This document shows, in pieces, positions 45,333-56,550 of a stretch of 64,000 nucleotides of DNA. The notes below the pieces were generated by a model. It saw only the letters and a list, made by a program, of their open reading frames with translations. It ran no database searches and was not told the origin of the DNA. How positions within the stretch are numbered: the stretch's first letter is position 1; each line of letters opens with the position of its first letter. The translations under genes and the position numbers were made by a program. This stretch comes from CATOSP01 sp965237775 (lineage in GTDB: Bacteria > Chloroflexota > Dehalococcoidia > Lucifugimonadales > UBA3495): positions 3,100,001-3,164,000 of the forward strand of contig OZ250155.1 of assembly GCA_965237775.1 (NCBI GenBank). The letters are read 5' to 3'.

Positions 45333-45397
45333 CCCCTCGGCTTGATCCCTATGTCCCGGAGCCTCGGAGGAATGCCCCGCCAACCTGGGTCAAGCGC

Positions 45398-45426
45398 GTG
45401 CAACCCTCAGCCCCATTGGTTAAAAT
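45398..45426 (+). promoter_or_regulatory. Possible promoter for secA
   Basis: GTGCAA at 45398-45403, a 17-bp spacer and TAAAAT at 45421-45426, leaving a leader of about 110 nt that contains a GGGCC/GGCCC hairpin near 45453-45474. The -35 box is weak. Confidence 0.3.
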
Positions 45427-45540
45427 GTAGTTAGAAACAGAAACACTAGGGGGCCGACTGTTATTCTGGCCCTCGCGTTATGTTAAACAACAATCCCCCC
45501 AATGGTGGGTCGGGGCACTAACAGTTAAGGTGGTAATGCC

Positions 45541-48183
<2,643 letters not shown>

Positions 48184-48188
48184 CGGAT

Positions 48189-49354
48189 TCAGCTCTCGGC
48201 ATCATCCCCCGCCGCCTCTTCCAATTCGACCGGGTAAGATGCCACGGATAGGCCTTTCTCTTGGCGCAGGGCCTCGATGCGCCTCAGGTGCCGCTCCAAC
48301 TGCCTCTTGCGCGTGCCTGTTACCTGCTCGTAGGTGGTCTGGACCGAGTTAAGACGCCTGCCCAGGGTCGTAAGCGACTCCTGAAATTTCTCCCACTCGT
48401 TGTTGAACCGTCCAAGCAGGGAGATGATCTCTTCCGACGCTTTCTGAAGGGCAAAATTGTCGACCGCTTGACGCACCACCGCCAGAACGGCAAACAGCGT
48501 AAATGGGGAGCAACAAATCACTCTCTCCTGAAGTGCCGCGTCCAACATGCCCGGGTCGGTCTCGTGGATGAAGGAGTACACGCTCTCGTTCGGGACGAAT
48601 AGCAAAACGTAGTCCACCGTGCCGCCTTCCGGGTCGATGTACTCTCGGGAGGTCACTTCCTTGACCCGCGAACGCACATCGCGCAGGAAGGCGCTGTTGC
48701 GCCGCTCCCGCTCACCCTCCGCCTCCTCGCCGAGAAACTTAACCTAGTTCTCGAAGGGGAACTTCCGTCCATATTCACCCGGAGGCCGCCCGAAAGAGGA
48801 AATACGAAGTCGGGACGGGAACCAACGCCCTCGATCACTTCCTGCCGGTAGTAGTTGACTCCCTCGACGAAGCCCAGAGCCCGCGGGATGTCGTCGGCCA
48901 TGCGTTCGCCCCACTGCCCCCGAGTTCGGGAACTGCTGAGGGCTTCCCTCAGGGTAGTCGTGGAGGCGGTCACATTCGTGGTCTGCTGGCCTATGGCCTG
49001 GATGTGCGTCGTCAGTTGGCCAAAGCTGGCTTGCCGCTTGTATTCGGTCTCGTTGACCAGCCGGGACACCTGTTCCAGCCGGGTGTTCATCACTTCGAGT
49101 TGCTGGTCGATTAGCTGCTTCTTGGTGTCCAAGTCCCTCGTCCCCGCCTCGGTCTGACGGGTAAAACGCTGGTCGGCCAGGGTCAAGAATTGGTCCTGTG
49201 CCCTGGTCAACGCCTCTTGGGAGAGGGACTGAAACTCCGCCTTCACAGCGTCCGAGAGCGCGTTTCCACTATCGGGCCTTTTCCGTAACGCTAGGAAGAG
49301 ACCGGCGGCCAACCCAACGACTCCCAGCATCAACACACCCACCACATATTCCAT
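48189..49354 (-). pseudogene. rmuC: RmuC-family DNA recombination protein, broken
   Basis: The upstream fragment (49354 to about 48770) encodes an N-terminal membrane anchor (VVGVLMLGVVGLAAGLFLAL), a coiled coil and the RmuC nuclease-like region through RPDFVFPLSGGLRVNMD. There the frame shifts: the next family segment KFPFEN, then VKFLGEEAEGERERRNSAFL and YVLLFVPNESVYSF, is in another frame. The junction GACGGAAGTTC (minus strand, about 48770-48760) looks like loss of one base. In addition, an in-frame TAG at 48746-48744 follows FPFEN where the family has Tyr. Two independent lesions make this a pseudogene unless they are assembly errors. RmuC limits inversion of short repeats. Convergent with secA. 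Confidence 0.85.
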
Positions 49355-49393
49355 CAGATTCCTCCCTGACAGTCCGGCGGCGGCCCGGCGGAC

Positions 49394-50569
49394 CTACTCC
49401 ATCGGTCTGGCGTCGGGAAGTCCCAGCAGGAATTGGCCGTGGTTTTCGTAGGCGGTGTCGCTGACCATCTGGTGCTGGGCTGCGGCGTTGATGTCTCGGA
49501 GGCATTGCTGTAGCGCGCTTGACGTGAACAGGGCCGAACCACCACCGAACCGGAATGCTTGCGAGACCACGTCTGCCGCAACTTCGGTGGTGTAGGTCGC
49601 GCAGCTTCGCATTTGGGCTTGCAACCACGGCTCCGGTGTCTTGCCGTTGCATACCGACTGCCAGGCTTCTTCCAGGATTTCGACGTTTAAGGCCCTGGCC
49701 GCCCGGAGCCGAAGGTCACATTCGCCGAGCGCTCCTTGAAATACCGAACGGTCGGCCAGCAAATTGGGGGAGTTGTAGCCGCGGGTCTTCGCAGTGGCGA
49801 CCTCTGTCACAGCGTCTAGAGCCCTTCGCCCCACGCCTAGCGCAAACGCGGAATGCTCGTTGGTAACGAACCCAGGTCTGCCCAACAGGTACAGCGGTCC
49901 GCCTCGTTTCGGTTCGGTCGAAGCCGCGTCCCAGGCAAAATTATCGGGTACGAACAGGTTCTGGGCGGAGAAGTCGCAGCTTCCGGTGCCCCGTAACCCC
50001 ATGACCTGCCAGTTGTCATGGATCATCAACTTGGATGTGGGCATGACGATTCGCAGTTGCCGAGCATAACCCGGCTCGTCAGACACTACACGAGCCCCAG
50101 CCGAGACCCATTGGGAATGTCGGATACCGCTGCCGAATGGCCAACGCCCGTTAATCTCGTAACCACCTGATACGGTCACAGCCTTTCCCAGGGGAGCGGC
50201 AACGCCGGCGGTCCTGGGAGGCTCGCCACCAACGAAGACCTCTTCAATGGCGTCGTCCGGAAGAAATGCGCCAAGGCCGCCGAGGCTCGCCGCGCCAATC
50301 ATCAAGCACCAACCGGCAGAGGGTTCGATCCGGCTCACAGCCTCCAGCACATCGAGCTGGGTTACAACGTCGGCTTCCGCGCCTCCCAGAACGTGGGGCA
50401 ACTTTAGGCGGAACAGACCGGAGTCGTAGAGGGCGTTCACAGAGGCCTGAGGGAGCGTGGCAGTCTCTTCGGCTTCTTGGGCTCCCGCTTCCAGAACGTC
50501 TCGGACGCTTTCCACGGCATCCATGAGGACCCGGAGTTTCTCTGCTCGGTCCGTTGGGAAACCTCTCAA
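49394..50569 (-). CDS. Acyl-CoA-dehydrogenase-fold flavoprotein (HsaA/DszC-like)
   Basis: A 391-residue protein of the acyl-CoA dehydrogenase superfamily in the type-2 C-terminal-domain branch, which includes flavin-dependent hydroxylases and desulfurisation monooxygenases. Visible: the N-terminal helical region with ALYDSGLFRLKLPHVLGGAE, the middle beta domain with INGRWPFGSGIRHSQWVSAG and WQVMGLRGTGSCDFSAQNLFVP, and the C-terminal four-helix bundle with a GGGSALF loop. A catalytic Glu of true acyl-CoA dehydrogenases is not evident. TTG start with AGAGGT upstream; ATG at residue 16 is an alternative. It begins 9 bp after a luciferase-like gene, so the pair is an operon. Confidence 0.85.
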   Translation of the reverse strand: MRGFPTDRAEKLRVLMDAVESVRDVLEAGAQEAEETATLPQASVNALYDSGLFRLKLPHVLGGAEADVVTQLDVLEAVSRIEPSAGWCLMIGAASLGGLGAFLPDDAIEEVFVGGEPPRTAGVAAPLGKAVTVSGGYEINGRWPFGSGIRHSQWVSAGARVVSDEPGYARQLRIVMPTSKLMIHDNWQVMGLRGTGSCDFSAQNLFVPDNFAWDAASTEPKRGGPLYLLGRPGFVTNEHSAFALGVGRRALDAVTEVATAKTRGYNSPNLLADRSVFQGALGECDLRLRAARALNVEILEEAWQSVCNGKTPEPWLQAQMRSCATYTTEVAADVVSQAFRFGGGSALFTSSALQQCLRDINAAAQHQMVSDTAYENHGQFLLGLPDARPME

Positions 50570-50578
50570 GACGTACCT

Positions 50579-51496
50579 CTAATCATCAACCCTCGGGATT
50601 ACTTCCTGCACCAACACATCCATCGAATCCAGGAGTTGCTGCAGGCTGCCGCAACCGTTGAAGTTGATCTGGAACTCTTCAAGCCCAGCCTCTTGCCGGT
50701 ACCGCTTCATGTCAGAGGCCACCTGTTCTGGGCTCCCTTGACCGGTGGGCCTATCCCCACCCGAACTCGAACTTCCGGTGATGTGGCTGAAGTTGACACG
50801 AAAGCTCATGCGTGTGCGCGGCACGCCTTTTCGCTCAACCTCGGCGCATACGTCCCGCAGGTAAGCCATGTTGGATTTCAAATCCGCCAGCGGAGTCGGC
50901 GTCGGCTGCCACACCTCGGCGAACCGGGCCGCTCGCCGCAACGAGGCCTGGCTGGACCCCCCAATCCAGATCGGCGGATGGGGCTGCTGGAGAGGCTTGG
51001 GGTAGACATGCATATTGTCGAACCAGAAGAACCGGCCGTGAAAGGAGGTGGCGCCGGGCTCCCAACACGCCTTCCAAAGCCGTAGGTATTCGTTGGTGCG
51101 TGCCCCGCGCTCCCCGTGGGGTACCCCCAACGCGGCGTATTCGGCCTCATTCCAGCCCGATCCCACCCCTGCGATAGCCCGTCCGCCCGACATCTGGTCC
51201 AGGGTCGCCACCATCTTTGCTGTCACCACCGGGTTACGATAGGGCATGATGAGGACCGAGGTCCCCAGTTTCACAGTGGAGGTCCGCGCCGCAACGTAAG
51301 AGAGGACCATCAAGGGATCGTAGACGTTGCGCCAAAGCGCGCTTCGCGGGGAATCGTCAACTATCACATGGTCGTTGACGAACAGGGCGTCGAATCCCAG
51401 TTCTTCGGCCTTGCACGCCGTGTCCACAATCGCTTGCGGCGTCGCTGGAAATCCCAGGTAGTCCGCGTTGGGAATTCGGAACGAATACTGCGCCAT
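50579..51496 (-). CDS. Luciferase-like (LLM) oxidoreductase
   Basis: A 305-residue flavin/F420-dependent TIM-barrel oxidoreductase. Features: ELGFDALFVNDHVIV near residues 32-46, GRAIAGVGSGWNEAEYAALG near 105-124, QQPHPPIWIGGSSQASLRRA near 171-190. Complete. CGGAGG precedes the ATG. It shares the family and general layout with the protein at 2952-3911 but is clearly diverged. Just upstream of the acyl-CoA-dehydrogenase-fold monooxygenase-like gene; together they could form an oxygenase plus flavin-handling pair for a degradative step. Confidence 0.88.
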   Translation of the reverse strand: MAQYSFRIPNADYLGFPATPQAIVDTACKAEELGFDALFVNDHVIVDDSPRSALWRNVYDPLMVLSYVAARTSTVKLGTSVLIMPYRNPVVTAKMVATLDQMSGGRAIAGVGSGWNEAEYAALGVPHGERGARTNEYLRLWKACWEPGATSFHGRFFWFDNMHVYPKPLQQPHPPIWIGGSSQASLRRAARFAEVWQPTPTPLADLKSNMAYLRDVCAEVERKGVPRTRMSFRVNFSHITGSSSSGGDRPTGQGSPEQVASDMKRYRQEAGLEEFQINFNGCGSLQQLLDSMDVLVQEVIPRVDD

Positions 51497-51688
51497 GCCG
51501 CCTCCGTAGGTGAGTCCTACCCGAGAGTTACGGTCTTCTCAACAGAGAGGTCTTTGAGCGTCCCCAACTTTGTATGTTGGACTGGCGGACCTTCCCGAGT
51601 TCCCAGGTGGGCGGAATTGCTTACGGGCAAGCGGTAGCGCATTAACCGGATTCGTGCGCCCGCCGTGGTTGAGTCCCGCTCTGTACGA

Positions 51689-52624
51689 TCAGGCCAGAGA
51701 CAGAGTGTCCTCGGGGAATAACTCTTCCGGCTCTACCTTCCTCGGGATCACACCCTGTTCCACATTGAAACCGATAAAGGTCTCCAGGGTCTTTCGGGAA
51801 CTCTCGAACCCGTAGGGGACCGGGTCGCCGCCTACGATACTACCCATTTTCAACAACGCCTGGTCTGCCGGGTTGGAGGCCTCTCCGGAAGTGAGGTCCT
51901 TCATATATGGGGTCTTGGCCGACTTGAACACGCCGAACAGTTCCTGGGCCAGGCTATCATTGGACTCTAGCTCGGAGTTCTTCACCACTAGCATGTGGCT
52001 GATGGGATACACTCCGGTCTTCTTGTGCCATGCGGCGTCCAGGGCGTCAGGTTCAGAGAACAGTGGCTGGATATCTGGAGAGTCCACCGCGCCCGCGCCA
52101 ATGGCCGCGTCGATCTCCCCGGAAAGCAGCATGGCGCCAAGGTCGCTGTTGGCCGACGACACGACGTTAGACGGCGCGACAAACTCCGCCACGTGCTCGT
52201 CTCCGGACAGGACCCATGTCACCGCGTCCAGGTCCACGTCGTACTCGGTCTGAAGTATGCCGCGGGTCCACACCCCGGGAGTAAGGGTGTAGCTGCGTAG
52301 TCCAACCTTCTTCCCTTCCAGGTCTTTCGGCGACTTGATCCCGCTCCGCGAGTTCACCACCAAACCGCCGTGGTAAAAGGCCCGTGTCAAAAACACCGGA
52401 ACACCGGTAAAAGCCTTGCCGTGAGCGCGGGCGCACATATATGTGGAGAGGGCCATCTCGGCCACATCGAATTCGAGACCCCGCACCATGCGGCGGAAGA
52501 TGCTCGTCACCGGCGAGACCTCGATATGTTCCATGTCGAACATGTCCGACGTCACGCTGCCGTCCTTCAGCGGGATTGTATGGCCGTAATTGCCTATCGC
52601 CGTGCGCAATAACAAGTCTGACAT
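51689..52624 (-). CDS. 4,5-dihydroxyphthalate-decarboxylase-like / periplasmic-binding-fold protein
   Basis: A 311-residue protein with a type 2 periplasmic-binding fold but no signal peptide, as in the 4,5-dihydroxyphthalate decarboxylase group. Typical segments are the opening LLRTAIGNYGHTIPLKDG, EVSPVTSIFRRMVRGLEFDVAEMALSTY (split here near residues 35-62), the RAFYHGGLVVNSRSGI strand and PKDLEGKKVGLRSYTLTPGVW. GGAGG precedes the ATG. Known members decarboxylate aromatic acids; close relatives are solute-binding proteins, so either role is possible. Downstream of a ThDP enzyme with 40 bp between them. Confidence 0.82.
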   Translation of the reverse strand: MSDLLLRTAIGNYGHTIPLKDGSVTSDMFDMEHIEVSPVTSIFRRMVRGLEFDVAEMALSTYMCARAHGKAFTGVPVFLTRAFYHGGLVVNSRSGIKSPKDLEGKKVGLRSYTLTPGVWTRGILQTEYDVDLDAVTWVLSGDEHVAEFVAPSNVVSSANSDLGAMLLSGEIDAAIGAGAVDSPDIQPLFSEPDALDAAWHKKTGVYPISHMLVVKNSELESNDSLAQELFGVFKSAKTPYMKDLTSGEASNPADQALLKMGSIVGGDPVPYGFESSRKTLETFIGFNVEQGVIPRKVEPEELFPEDTLSLA

Positions 52625-52664
52625 CTTCGCATCCTCCGATTCCGTGTTGCTGTAAACGTTCCTG

Positions 52665-54359
52665 TTAGCGGTCGTACCCCATCAATGAGCCGCCGCGGCT
52701 GCCGCCGGACCGGGCAACTTCCCAGGGTTCCGAGATCACGTTCACGCAGGCGACCTTGCCCTCTTGCGTGGCCTGATACGCCCGTCGCAGCGCGGCATTG
52801 ATCTCAGAAGGTTCGGTCACGTGTTCCGTATGGCCGCCGAAGGCTTCAAGAATCTTGTCATAGCGGATTTCGGGAGTGTAGGTGGCGACGCGCTCCTCGT
52901 AGCCCTCTGGGAGGCCCATGTTCGCCTCCAGACTGCCGCCAACGATCCCCGAGTTGTTGTTGATGATGAAGACTATGGGGAGCTGGTACCGGACCGCGGT
53001 CTCCATCTCCATCGCATTGAAGCCGAAAGCGCAGTCACCGTTGACGCTGACCACCGGCACGTCGGGCCGGGCGAGTTTCGCTCCCACCGCAAAGGGAACA
53101 CCCACCCCCATGCAGCCATTCGAGCCCGAGTTTAGGCGGCTGGCCGGGGTGTAGCTCTGCAACACCTGCCGTCCGGTCGCAAGGGTCGTCTGCCCGTCCA
53201 CCGAATAGACGGTCTCCCTAGGAAATACTTGGCTCACTTCGTGCAGCAGCCTGTATGTCAAAATAGGCTTGGCGTCCGACGTGAGGCGTTCCTGAATGGC
53301 ATCCGCGTTGGACCCTACTCGGTCCCGCAGCGAAGACAGCCAGGGGCCCTCCTCGGCGCGTTCCCTCAGTCCAGCGGTCTTACCTTCCATCTCGCCTAGT
53401 ATCTGGCGGAGCACCGCTTTCGAGTCGCCGACGATCCCAACTTCGACGGCCCGGTTGAAACCGATCTCCTCGGCTTCGACGTCGATGTGAATCACCTTGG
53501 CGTCGGCGGGGAATTGGCGTCCGAAACCGAACATCCAGTTGAGCCTGGAGCCAACCACCAAGACCACGTCGGCGTTGCCCATGATGGCGCTGCGGGCGGC
53601 GCCGAGATTCAGCGGGTGATCGTCAGGGATGTACCCGCGTCCCATGGGAGAGGCTATATAGGGCATCCCCAGGGACTCGATTAACTGGCTCAGTTCAGCC
53701 GTGGGCTCCGACCATCGGACACCCTTGCCCACGATCATCATGGGCCGCTCGGCGTTCAGGAGCAATTCGGTGGCCCGCTTCACCTGGTCTGGGTTGCCCA
53801 TGGGAGCGGCCTCGGTGTAGTAGTTCGACGGCCAGCGGACGCTCTCTTCGTCGACGCCATTCTGAAGCACGTCTGAGGGCAAGTCCACGTAGACCGGTCC
53901 AGGTCTCCCGGTACGCGCCCTGCGAAAGGCCATAGCCATATACTCGGGGATTCGGGCCGTGCTTTCCACCTGCACCGCCATCTTGGTTATCCCCTTATAC
54001 ATGGGTATGTTCTCGGTCTCTTGGAATGTACCGGTGTAGCGCCCCCTCTGGGGTCCGGAGCCACCGAGGATCACCAGGGGAAAACAGTTGTCGTAGGCCA
54101 CGTGCGCGCCGGTTACGCCGTTAGTCACAGCCGGACCGGCGGCCAGGACCGCCACTCCCACCTGGTTGCGGACGTACCCGTAGGCGGCAGCGGCAAAGGT
54201 CGCCGCCTGCTCATGGCGGACGCCTATGGGACGGACTCCGAAATGGGGAGCGGACCCCATGATGTCCTGTATCGGACCTCCAGCCAGTCCGAAGAGGGTC
54301 TCGATTCCTTCCCTGCCGATGGATTGGGCTACCAGTGCGCTCCCTTCTATCTCAGCCAA
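52665..54359 (-). CDS. ThDP-dependent enzyme, oxalyl-CoA decarboxylase/2-hydroxyacyl-CoA lyase-like
   Basis: A 564-residue ThDP enzyme of the acetolactate-synthase superfamily. Glu50 in RHEQAAT activates the cofactor; the ThDP/Mg motif runs from GDC to NNN (441-469). The stretch NCFPLVILGGS and GRPGPVYVDLP, and the AFGFNAMEMETAVRYQLPIV block, resemble oxalyl-CoA decarboxylase and 2-hydroxyacyl-CoA lyase more than acetolactate synthase. A TTG start has GAGGAGG 6 nt upstream. Such enzymes cleave 2-hydroxyacyl-CoA or oxalyl-CoA to formyl-CoA. A paralogue is divergently encoded 0.5 kb away. Acetolactate-synthase-like activity cannot be ruled out. Confidence 0.85.
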   Translation of the reverse strand: MAEIEGSALVAQSIGREGIETLFGLAGGPIQDIMGSAPHFGVRPIGVRHEQAATFAAAAYGYVRNQVGVAVLAAGPAVTNGVTGAHVAYDNCFPLVILGGSGPQRGRYTGTFQETENIPMYKGITKMAVQVESTARIPEYMAMAFRRARTGRPGPVYVDLPSDVLQNGVDEESVRWPSNYYTEAAPMGNPDQVKRATELLLNAERPMMIVGKGVRWSEPTAELSQLIESLGMPYIASPMGRGYIPDDHPLNLGAARSAIMGNADVVLVVGSRLNWMFGFGRQFPADAKVIHIDVEAEEIGFNRAVEVGIVGDSKAVLRQILGEMEGKTAGLRERAEEGPWLSSLRDRVGSNADAIQERLTSDAKPILTYRLLHEVSQVFPRETVYSVDGQTTLATGRQVLQSYTPASRLNSGSNGCMGVGVPFAVGAKLARPDVPVVSVNGDCAFGFNAMEMETAVRYQLPIVFIINNNSGIVGGSLEANMGLPEGYEERVATYTPEIRYDKILEAFGGHTEHVTEPSEINAALRRAYQATQEGKVACVNVISEPWEVARSGGSRGGSLMGYDR

Positions 54360-54541
54360 TGCGGACCTCCTCGGTTGCGTCGTCGATTCTCTAGGTTGAA
54401 ATCTTGTAGCGTATTTGAGCCTGTGGCACTGCGATTATACATTCTCCGGTCAATCGCCGCAGACCTCCTATACGCGAGCCAAGTGACCACCGCCTCTCCG
54501 GTCTGCGGCCCGCTTTACTGACGCTTGTAGCTTGTGACGCA

Positions 54542-54573
54542 TGGTCAGGCATGTATATGGTCAGGCATGTATA
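54542..54573. repeat. Tandem 16-bp duplication
   Basis: Two perfect adjacent copies of TGGTCAGGCATGTATA (54542-54557, 54558-54573) between the divergent ThDP genes. The end of the second copy creates a perfect TATAAT at 54570-54575, a probable -10 box for the small gene that follows. Confidence 0.85.
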
Positions 54574-54602
54574 ATGGAGGCGCAGCTACAGGAGGGCTAG
54601 GA

Positions 54603-54800
54603 TTGACGCAGGATCCGCGCATCGACAGGCTTGAAGGCATTATGGAGAGAGTCGTAGCCGAGCTTTCGGAGATTCGACAAGACTTGCGGAGCATGCAGAG
54701 CGCGACCGACTCCAAGTTCCGGACGCTCATATTGATCAATGTTGGACTTTGGGCCACGACGGTTGCGTCCATAATCGGACTATTCTTCAAGAACGGCTAA
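54603..54800 (+). CDS. 65-aa coiled-coil/transmembrane microprotein
   Basis: Start TTG at 54603, chosen because a perfect AGGAGG lies 7 nt upstream; the open frame continues to an ATG at 54534 but that region is the tandem repeat and promoter. The 65-residue product has a heptad-like helix RIDRLEGIMERVVAELSEIR to about residue 37 and one C-terminal membrane segment LILINVGLWATTVASIIGLF ending in FKNG. The layout resembles small holin-accessory/XhlA-like or membrane-tethered coiled-coil proteins. No homologue is recognised. It lies between divergent ThDP genes, 72 bp before the second, and may be co-transcribed with it. Confidence 0.7.
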   Translation: MTQDPRIDRLEGIMERVVAELSEIRQDLRSMQSATDSKFRTLILINVGLWATTVASIIGLFFKNG

Positions 54801-54872
54801 ACTCGCCACGAAACCGGGAGCCTAGAAGCATCGAATACGTGGACGCGTGAAGCCCTGGCAACTCATGGAGGT

Positions 54873-56540
54873 ATGATGGCAGAAATAGACGGCGGGCGTT
54901 TGTTCGCAAAAGCCCTAAAGCAGGAAGGCGTCGAGTACGTCTTCACCCTAAATGGCGGACACATCTACAACCTCTATGAGGGGTGCGCGGACGAAGGCAT
55001 CGAAATCATCGACTTCCGCCATGAACAGGCCGCGGCGCACGCGGCCGAGGGCTGGGCCAAAGTCACCGGCAAACCCGGCGTCGCCATAGTGACCGCCGGC
55101 CCGGGTGTGACGGACGCGATTACCGGCGTGGCCAACGCGTTCCAAGCCCCCAGTCCGATGATTCTGATCGGCGGAAACGCGGCTATCGGTGAGCACCTTA
55201 AAGGCGGACTCCAGGACTTCGATAGCGTCACGTTTATGAAGCCAATTACCAAGTTTGCCGAGCAGGTCAAGCGTGTCGAGCGGATACCGGAATATGTGGC
55301 CCAGGCCTTCCGTGAGTCCACCACCGGCATCCCCGGACCGGCTTACCTGGAAATCCCCATCGACGTTGTGAACGGTAAAGCCGAAGAGGACCAGGTCCGC
55401 TACCCACAAAGGTACCGGACGGAAGCCAAAGCTTACGGCGACCCAGAGTACATCGCCAGGGCGGCTGAGGTTCTGAGGACTACCGAACGGCCCATGATTC
55501 TCGCTGGCTCCGACATTTGGTGGAGCGACGCGGCGGAGGAGTTGCGGGAATTCGTCGAAATGATCGACTCACCCGTGTTCCTAAACGCCATGGGACGCGG
55601 CAGCATCCCAGCCGATCATCCCAACCTCGGCAGCCTGGGCCGGCGCTACGGCCTGGTCAAGTCCGACACGGTGCTCCTGATCGGCACTCCCATCGACTTC
55701 CGCTTGGGCTATGGCGCGGAAAACATGTTCCCCCAGAACCCAAAGCTCATCGAGATCATGATGGACCCGGCGGAAATCGGCAAAAACCGTGACGTCGAGG
55801 TCGGCCTGGTAGGAGACACCAAGGCGGTCCTGCGGCAAATCATGGACCAGTTGCGCGACACCGGTTACCGGTCCCCCGGCAAGGCTTGGGTCGAAGAGGT
55901 GATGACCGAAGACCACGCCCTCAAAGCGGCTGACGAGCCCATGCTGAACAGCGAGCAGACGCCCATCCACCCCATGCGGGTCATGAAGGAGTTGAGGGAC
56001 GTTCTCGACTACGACGCCACCGTCATTGGCGACGGCGGAGATTTCGTAACCTTCGCGGCCAGGGTGTTGGGCATCAACCTCCCGGGACATTGGCTCGACC
56101 CCGGTAGCTTCGGCTGCCTGGGCGCGGGCAGCGGTTTCGCCGCTGCCGCCCAATTGGCCCGCCCCGGCAAGCAGGTCTGCATAATCTACGGCGACGGTGC
56201 GTTCGGACTTACTGGATTCGACATTGAAACCTACGTCCGATTCAACCTGCCCATCGTGTCCATCGTCGGGAACAACGGCGCGTGGAACCAAACGACTCAA
56301 GGCGTCCTGCGCAGGGGTGGCAGGGCTCTGGGCACGTTCCTTTCCCAGGAAACCGACTACGCCAAGATCATGGAAGGCATGGGCGGCCACTCCGAACGGG
56401 TCACCGATCCGGAGCAGCTTCGCCCCGCGCTGGAACGGGCCTTCGCCTCAGGCAAGGCGGCATTGATCGACGTGGTTACTGACCCCGATGTCTCCTACGG
56501 GGACATGGGCGGCAGGTCCCGGCAGCAACGCCAGTACTGA
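54873..56540 (+). CDS. ThDP-dependent enzyme, acetolactate-synthase superfamily paralogue
   Basis: A 555-residue ThDP enzyme. Glu51 in DFRHEQAAAH; ThDP/Mg motif GDGAFGLTGFDIETYVRFNLP running to NNG (440-469). Shares with the divergent paralogue the opening (MAEI-G-L-A-), the MGRGSIPADHPN stretch and the FGGH/MGGHSE-RVTDP ending, but lacks the NCFPL segment, having NAFQAPSPMILIGGNAA instead. ATGATG start with ATGGAGGT upstream; either Met is possible. Ten bp before a formyl-THF-hydrolase-like gene and upstream of a CoA-transferase, so a CoA-ester lyase yielding a formyl unit is plausible, though unproven. Confidence 0.85.
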   Translation: MMAEIDGGRLFAKALKQEGVEYVFTLNGGHIYNLYEGCADEGIEIIDFRHEQAAAHAAEGWAKVTGKPGVAIVTAGPGVTDAITGVANAFQAPSPMILIGGNAAIGEHLKGGLQDFDSVTFMKPITKFAEQVKRVERIPEYVAQAFRESTTGIPGPAYLEIPIDVVNGKAEEDQVRYPQRYRTEAKAYGDPEYIARAAEVLRTTERPMILAGSDIWWSDAAEELREFVEMIDSPVFLNAMGRGSIPADHPNLGSLGRRYGLVKSDTVLLIGTPIDFRLGYGAENMFPQNPKLIEIMMDPAEIGKNRDVEVGLVGDTKAVLRQIMDQLRDTGYRSPGKAWVEEVMTEDHALKAADEPMLNSEQTPIHPMRVMKELRDVLDYDATVIGDGGDFVTFAARVLGINLPGHWLDPGSFGCLGAGSGFAAAAQLARPGKQVCIIYGDGAFGLTGFDIETYVRFNLPIVSIVGNNGAWNQTTQGVLRRGGRALGTFLSQETDYAKIMEGMGGHSERVTDPEQLRPALERAFASGKAALIDVVTDPDVSYGDMGGRSRQQRQY

Positions 56541-56550
56541 GGTCGACGTC

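Noticed and set aside
48744..48746. In-frame TAG in rmuC as a possible pyrrolysine codon
   Set aside because: The same short stretch also has a frameshift, the residue replaced is a plain Tyr position with no catalytic role, and no pyl genes are in view; a pseudogene or assembly error is simpler.
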